NCBI GenBank assembly: GCA_030544685.1
Contig: CP086683.1
Span: 5,456,001-5,520,000 of the forward strand
Reading direction: 5' to 3'
From: Pseudomonas sp. B21_DOA
GTDB taxonomy: Bacteria > Pseudomonadota > Gammaproteobacteria > Pseudomonadales > Pseudomonadaceae
DNA length: 64,000 bases
The notes under the pieces are model-generated. The model had not been told where the DNA came from. It worked only from the letters and a program-made list of their open reading frames with translations, and ran no database searches. Shown here piece by piece: positions 59,368 through 64,000 of this stretch (position 1 is its first letter; each line of letters starts with the position of its first letter). Position numbers and translations under genes: made by a program.

Positions 59368-60668
59368 TCACTTCAGGTAAGGGGACCAGGACGGTTCTCT
59401 GACTTCGCCTTGAGCGGTAGGAAGCGGGAGCCTCACGCGCCCATTAATGGACACGAGCATCAAGACTCCCGGCCCTGTTGGCGGGTGGCGTAGATTACCA
59501 TGGTGCCGTTGGGCGCAACAGTAGGTGACTCGTCCAGAGTGCTATCAGTGAGGATCTTTACACTACCCCGCTGCAGATCCTGAGCTGCCACCTTGAAATT
59601 GGTGAAGCCATCCTGACGATGAATCATCACCAAAGTCTTTTCATCAGCCGAAAGTTTCGGGTTGGCGTTGTAGTTGCCCACGAACGTCACACGCTCGGCA
59701 CCACCGCCACCGACGCTGGTTTTATAGATTTGCGGCTTGCCGCCACGGTCCGAGGTGAAATAGATGGTCGAGCCATCCTTGCCCCAGAACGGTTCGGTAT
59801 TGATGCCCTGGCCGTTGGTTACGCGGCTGATCTGACGCGAACCGAGGTTCATCACGTAGATGTCCGGGTTACCGTCTTTCGACAGCACGAACGCCAGGCG
59901 ATTGCCGTCCGGCGACCAGGCTGGCGCGCCGTTGAGGCCTTCGAAGTTGGTGATCTGCTCACGGCGACCGGTGTCGATGTTCTGCATGAAGATACGCGGA
60001 CGCTTCTGCTCGAACGACACGTAGGCGATACGCTTGCCGTCCGGTGCAAAACGCGGCGACAGGATCGGCTCGCGCGATTGCAGCAGAGTCACTGCGCGCG
60101 CGCCGTCGTAGTCGGAGCGTTGCAGGGTGTAGCGCGTATTCTTCTCGGAGAAACGCTCAGCCGTCACATACAGCAGGCGAGTCGAGAAGGCACCTTCAAT
60201 GCCGGTCAGTTTCTGGAACGACTGATCGGAGATGAAGTGCGCCATGTCACGGATCTGGTCGGTCGTACCGGACACACTGCCGTCAGCCACTTTCTGTTCG
60301 GTGGCGACGTTGAACAGTGCCCACTGCACCTGCAGGCGACCGCCCGCTGGAGCGATGCTGCCGACCATCATGTACTGAGCACCCACCGCCTTCCAGTCAC
60401 GGAAAATGATTTCGCTCGGCTGGCTTGGCTGGCTGATCATGTTGGCTTTCGGAATCGGCGAGTAATAGCCCGAGTTGCGCAAATCGTTGCCAATGATTTC
60501 AGCCATGTCATCCGGCAGCACGGCGCCGCCCTGCATGCCGAACGGTACGACGGCGATCGGAGTAGCCCGATCGCTGCCGCTGGTGACCAGAATGTTCTTT
60601 TCATCTGCCGCCGCGATCCCTGCCATGCAGCAGATCACGACCAGCATTCCTCGAAGAAGGTTTCTCAC
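59368..60668 (-). CDS. tolB: TolB periplasmic propeller protein (frameshifted in this sequence)
   Basis: Signal peptide about 1-21, N-terminal domain (about 22-160) and a six-bladed PD40 propeller (repeats such as [21 protein letters not shown]). The frame breaks at 59468-59470: RQQGR needs one more G to continue [19 protein letters not shown] and end at 59368, 433 residues. As written it stops at 59460 and loses the last blade. GTG start overlapping the tolA stop (GTGA). Confidence 0.92.
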
Positions 60669-61741
60669 AAGGCTAGATCCTCAGGTGTGAATGTCATCTT
60701 GAATGAACGATACGGAGCGAAATCGCTCGGCTTCATTCCCTGCATTTCTGTCAAACGTCCAATATTCTTCACTGCCGCGACTGCCGAAGCATCGAACGGA
60801 CCGTCACCGCTGGACTTGGCCACGCTGACCGAAGTCACCGTGCCGTCCGGCAACATGCCGATTTGCAGCACGACCGTCATGCCTTTGCGCGCCGAAGGAG
60901 GACGAGCCCAGCCTTCTGCTGCGCGAGCGCGAATCAGGTCATCGAAACTGCCGGCAACCTCGTCACCCTGCTCATCGGCCAGGGCCTGCTGACGCTGCGG
61001 CGTGTCGGAAAGCAGATCTGCCAGGGCCTGGGCCTTTTTGTCTTCGGCGGATTTGCGTGCCGCTTCCTGCGCTTTCTTCTTCGCAGCATCGGCAGCAGCT
61101 TTCTTCTTCGCGTCTTCGGCGACTTTCTTCTTCGCCTCTTCAGCTTCAGCTTTCTTCTTGGCGTCTTCGGCGGCTTTCTTCTTCGCGTCTTCGACGATCT
61201 TCTTCTTGGCTTCTTCGGCAGCGGCTTTCTTCGCCTCTTCCTCAGCAGCCTTCTTCGCTTCGTCTTCGGCCTTCTTCTTGGCTATATCAGCCAATTGTTT
61301 CTCTTCGGCCTTTTTCGCTTCGGCTTTCTTCGCGTCGTCGGCTTTCTTGGCTTCATCAGCCTTTTTCGCTTCGTCCGCTTTCTTCGCCTCGTCGGCCTTC
61401 TTGGCTTCCTCGGCCTTTTGAGCCGCTTCCTCTTTCTTTTGTTCCGCCGCCTTCACCGCTTCCTGCTCGATCTTTTTCTGTTCCATCTGTTCGACTTCGG
61501 TCTGGCGCGCGGCGGATTTCTTCGCCTCACCCGCAATCTTCTGATTGGTCTGGGTGGTCGCCTGACTTTTCGATTTCAGCTGGTACAGAGTCGCCTGAAC
61601 GATCGGCTTGGCCGGCGGCAGTTCGGGCGTGAAGGCAAAACTGACGAACAGCATCCCGAACACCAGCACGTGCAGGACGATTGCCAGAACACTAGGCCAG
61701 AAGTAGCTTTCCGAGGCGGACGGCTCTCGCTGTTGCTGCAT
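60665..61741 (-). CDS. tolA: TolA inner-membrane bridging protein
   Basis: 358 residues: one membrane segment (about 14-36), a long Ala/Lys/Glu-rich helical domain (about 65-245) with repeats of [14 protein letters not shown] type, and a folded C-terminal domain (about 270-358; [23 protein letters not shown]) that meets TolB and Pal. Overlaps tolB by 4 nt. Confidence 0.95.
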   Translation of the reverse strand: MQQQREPSASESYFWPSVLAIVLHVLVFGMLFVSFAFTPELPPAKPIVQATLYQLKSKSQATTQTNQKIAGEAKKSAARQTEVEQMEQKKIEQEAVKAAEQKKEEAAQKAEEAKKADEAKKADEAKKADEAKKADDAKKAEAKKAEEKQLADIAKKKAEDEAKKAAEEEAKKAAAEEAKKKIVEDAKKKAAEDAKKKAEAEEAKKKVAEDAKKKAAADAAKKKAQEAARKSAEDKKAQALADLLSDTPQRQQALADEQGDEVAGSFDDLIRARAAEGWARPPSARKGMTVVLQIGMLPDGTVTSVSVAKSSGDGPFDASAVAAVKNIGRLTEMQGMKPSDFAPYRSFKMTFTPEDLAL

Positions 61742-62201
61742 CAGGGGCCTCGGTAATCAGACCAACGTTACCGACCCCGGCTTTCTGCAACCCGCCCATG
61801 GCGCCCATGACGGCGCCGTAGTCGACAGTCTTGTCGCCGCGAATGAATACCTGGGTGCGTTTGCCGCCCTCGGTGCCAGCGCGAATGATCTTGGTCACCG
61901 CGTCAGTCATTTGCGGCAGGGTCATGGCCCTGTCCTGTTGCTTCTCGGTGTCGACTTCGCTGCCAAGGTTCCAGTAGTAGGTCTTGTCAGCCTTGATCGA
62001 AATGGTCAGGACCTGGGTGTTGTTGTCCTGCGGCAAGGCTTCGCTGGAAACCTTGGGCAGATCAACTTTCACGCCCTGATTGAGCATCGGCGCGGTCACC
62101 ATGAAGATGACCAGCAGCACCAACATCACGTCGATGTAGGGCACCACGTTCATCTCGGCGACCGGCTTGCGCTTTTTGCGAGCTCGAGCGATTAAAGCCA
62201 T
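61741..62201 (-). CDS. tolR: TolR proton-motor subunit (3' end frameshifted)
   Basis: ExbD-like subunit with one membrane segment (about 20-42) containing the motor Asp in VVPYIDVMLVLLVIF. As written the frame runs on 16 residues into tolA, ending at 61692. One more C in the C run at 61744-61747 gives the usual end GLITEAP and a TGATG overlap with the tolA ATG, 153 residues. Confidence 0.88.
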
Positions 62202-62215
62202 CGGGAAATACCTGC

Positions 62216-62911
62216 TTATTCTTCGCTGGTGTGCACTTTGCGGTGCAGGATCGCCTGGAATTCATCGGCGAAGGTGTAATAGCGGCCAAGCAAGGTTTCG
62301 CTGCGCGCAGCAAAACGGTTGTAAGCGATGACCGCTGGGATCGCAGCGAACAGGCCGATCGCCGTGGCGATCAGCGCTTCGGCGATACCCGGAGCTACGG
62401 TGGCGAGGGTCGCCTGCTGAGCACTGGCCAGACCGCGGAAAGAGTTCATGATCCCCCACACGGTACCGAACAGGCCGATGTACGGACTGACCGAACCAAC
62501 AGTGGCGAGGAACGGCAGGCTCTGCTCGAGTTTCTCTTCTTCGCGGGAGATGGCGACGCGCATGGCACGAGCGACACCTTCCATCACCGCTTCAGGATCG
62601 ACGCCTGGCTGCTGACGCAGACGGGAGAATTCCTTGAAACCCGCACGGAAGATCTGCTCCACGCCCGAATCCGGATCAGGGTTGCTGCCGGCCTGACGGT
62701 ACAGTTTGGACAGGTCGATACCCGACCAGAAGCGCTCCTCGAAGCTCTCCAGGGCGCGTCGACCGGCACGCAGCAAATTGCTGCGCTGAAAGATCATGAT
62801 CCATGAGGTCACCGATGCGGCCACCAGGGTCAACATTACCAACTGCACCACGATGCTGGCATTGCTGACCAGGCTCCACATGGAGGAATGGTCGACGACG
62901 TTAGCTTCCAC
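62216..62911 (-). CDS. tolQ: TolQ proton-motor subunit
   Basis: 231 residues, three membrane segments (about 18-38, 135-160, 172-195), MotA/ExbB family, forming the TolQR proton channel that drives Tol[14 protein letters not shown] is the conserved second-segment motif. 14 nt before tolR. Confidence 0.95.
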   Translation of the reverse strand: MEANVVDHSSMWSLVSNASIVVQLVMLTLVAASVTSWIMIFQRSNLLRAGRRALESFEERFWSGIDLSKLYRQAGSNPDPDSGVEQIFRAGFKEFSRLRQQPGVDPEAVMEGVARAMRVAISREEEKLEQSLPFLATVGSVSPYIGLFGTVWGIMNSFRGLASAQQATLATVAPGIAEALIATAIGLFAAIPAVIAYNRFAARSETLLGRYYTFADEFQAILHRKVHTSEE

Positions 62912-63368
62912 GCTTTATCTCCTGCTTTGAGTGTGTACCCGGACCGACCGCGTCGGCGAAGGCCGCACGCAGGTCTTCGGGAAGGGCCCGGGGTTTCAAA
63001 CTGTCGGTGCGCACGCAGGCCACCAAAAACTGCCCTTCGCAGAGCAGCACATTATCCGTGGCCCGCCTGACCTGCTGTTTGAAGCGCAGGCTGGCACGGT
63101 TCAATTCGGTTACATCAGCGCTTACCAGCAGTTCGTCGTCCAGTCGCGCCGGCGCGTGGTAGCGCGCTTCGCTGGAATGCACGACGAACAACAGGTCCTC
63201 TGCGGCCAGCTGCGATTGGGCAAAGCCCAGTTCCCGTAGCCGTTCGGTTCGAGCCCGTTCCATAAACTTGAGGTAATTAACGTAATACACGATGCCGCCC
63301 GCATCGGTGTCCTCGTAATAAACGCGACAACGATGTGCGAACGGCTCAAGCCCGTTTTGCGCGCGCAT
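62901..63368 (-). CDS. ybgC: Acyl-CoA thioesterase YbgC
   Basis: 155-residue hot-dog thioesterase; [19 protein letters not shown] (Asp20/22) is the YbgC catalytic motif. Acts on short acyl-CoA and is found with Tol-Pal genes in many proteobacteria. Overlaps tolQ by 11 nt. Confidence 0.93.
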   Translation of the reverse strand: MRAQNGLEPFAHRCRVYYEDTDAGGIVYYVNYLKFMERARTERLRELGFAQSQLAAEDLLFVVHSSEARYHAPARLDDELLVSADVTELNRASLRFKQQVRRATDNVLLCEGQFLVACVRTDSLKPRALPEDLRAAFADAVGPGTHSKQEIKRGS

Positions 63369-63495
63369 ACTCTAGTGCTTACTCCTCAGGTTGCCAATCC
63401 GGCCAGACAACTGTTTTTCGTGGTTTCAAAGCTTTAACGCAAAAGTACCGTCGTCTGACAGTACAAACCCTGAATAAATCACCAGCAAATGTGTA

Positions 63496-64000
63496 TCAAT
63501 CGTCGACGGCGTCGAGAAACTCGTCTGCCACGGGCATCTCGCCCATGCGTGACGGAACATTCAAACCGAAATGCAGATAGGCATGGCGCGTCACCACCCT
63601 GCCTCGTGGCGTGCGCATGATATAGCCCTGCTGGATCAGATAAGGCTCGAGCACGTCTTCAATGGTGTGGCGCTCTTCACTGATCGCCGCCGCCAGACTG
63701 TCGATCCCCACCGGACCGCCGTCGAACTTCTCGATCATGGTCAGCAGCAGGCGCCGATCCTGGTGATCGAAACCGTGTTCGTCGACATCCAGCAGGTTCA
63801 GCGCCAGATCCGCCACCGCTTTGGTGATATGACCCTTGGCGCGGACCTCGGCGAAGTCGCGTACTCGGCGCAGCAGACGGTTGGCAATTCGCGGGGTGCC
63901 ACGGGCGCGACGGGCGATCTCGAACGAACCTTCCGGGTCCAGCGGCAGACCCAGAATGGCCGCTGAACGGCTGACGATTGTTGCCAGATCCGCCGTGCTG
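63496..64000 (-). CDS. ruvB: Holliday junction helicase RuvB, C-terminal part (runs off window)
   Basis: About 168 residues to the window edge, open to the last base. AAA+ sensor region [19 protein letters not shown] and the winged-helix end [21 protein letters not shown] match RuvB. N-terminal Walker motifs lie beyond the window. 127 nt before ybgC. Confidence 0.95.
   Translation of the reverse strand, partial: STADLATIVSRSAAILGLPLDPEGSFEIARRARGTPRIANRLLRRVRDFAEVRAKGHITKAVADLALNLLDVDEHGFDHQDRRLLLTMIEKFDGGPVGIDSLAAAISEERHTIEDVLEPYLIQQGYIMRTPRGRVVTRHAYLHFGLNVPSRMGEMPVADEFLDAVDD

Noticed and set aside
61002..61421. Phe/Ser/Ala-rich frame opposite tolA
   Set aside because: Low-complexity complement of the Ala/Lys/Glu repeats of TolA.

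Overview
The window is ordinary core chromosome of a fluorescent Pseudomonas (P. fluorescens group). The evidence is GC-rich coding sequence with strong protein similarity to known Pseudomonas genes, gene orders that match P. aeruginosa and P. putida (eda-pgl-zwf/hexR, gts-oprB, edd-glk-gltR-gtrS/gapA, arcDABC, ruvB-ybgC-tolQRAB-pal-cpoB-queE-queC-tRNA-Lys, nadA), and about 20 REP-type palindromic repeats of at least five sequence classes between genes. I see no prophage, insertion sequence, CRISPR array, plasmid gene or defence island.

Layout. 0-9.4 kb: a CsbD stress protein, the tandem acyl-CoA ligases fadD1/fadD2, a monoacylglycerol-lipase-like hydrolase with phaJ1, a ferritin-like DUF2383 protein, a DUF3820 protein, a PLP enzyme and a degenerate intradiol-dioxygenase-like protein. 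9.4-28.5 kb: the complete periplasm-to-pyruvate glucose route, with OprB porin, GtsABCD ABC transporter, glucokinase, Zwf-Pgl-Edd-Eda (Entner-Doudoroff), GapA, a hexose-6-phosphate mutarotase, an AGE-family sugar isomerase, and the regulators HexR and GtrS/GltR. 28.7-34.3 kb: a heme-responsive cell-surface signalling locus (ECF sigma, anti-sigma, TonB receptor; HxuIRA type) followed by heme oxygenase and a DUF454 membrane protein. 34.4-38.1 kb: a dCache chemoreceptor and a class III CoA transferase. 38.2-45.4 kb: two divergent ArcD-type antiporters and arcABC (arginine deiminase pathway) plus a small DUF5064-like protein. 45.6-53.6 kb: the sigma-54 activator GcsR and a gcvH-gcvP-sdaA-gcvT operon that turns glycine into serine-linked C1 units and pyruvate. 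54-64 kb: a cold-shock protein, RDD protein, nadA, tRNA-Lys(TTT), queC/queE, and the Tol-Pal envelope system with ybgC and the end of ruvB.

Two cross-cutting results matter most. First, eleven conserved genes (fadD2, gtsD, glk, hxuR, hxuA, both arcD genes, arcA, cpoB, tolB, tolR) are each broken by the apparent loss of one base in a G or C run. Restoring one base gives the expected full-length protein every time. This looks like a sequencing or assembly error pattern rather than gene decay, so I annotate them as single genes. Second, the intergenic regions hold repeated regulatory motifs. A two-block motif with identical spacing lies in front of hxuA and hemO (candidate sigma HxuI promoter). 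A shared 26-bp motif lies in front of gtsA and the AGE isomerase gene (candidate GltR operator). TTGT-N7-ACAA HexR boxes lie at edd/gapA. AAnAAnAA Hfq/Crc motifs lie next to the starts of most glucose genes. An ANR box precedes arcD, and GcsR-type palindromes with a -24/-12 promoter precede gcvH.
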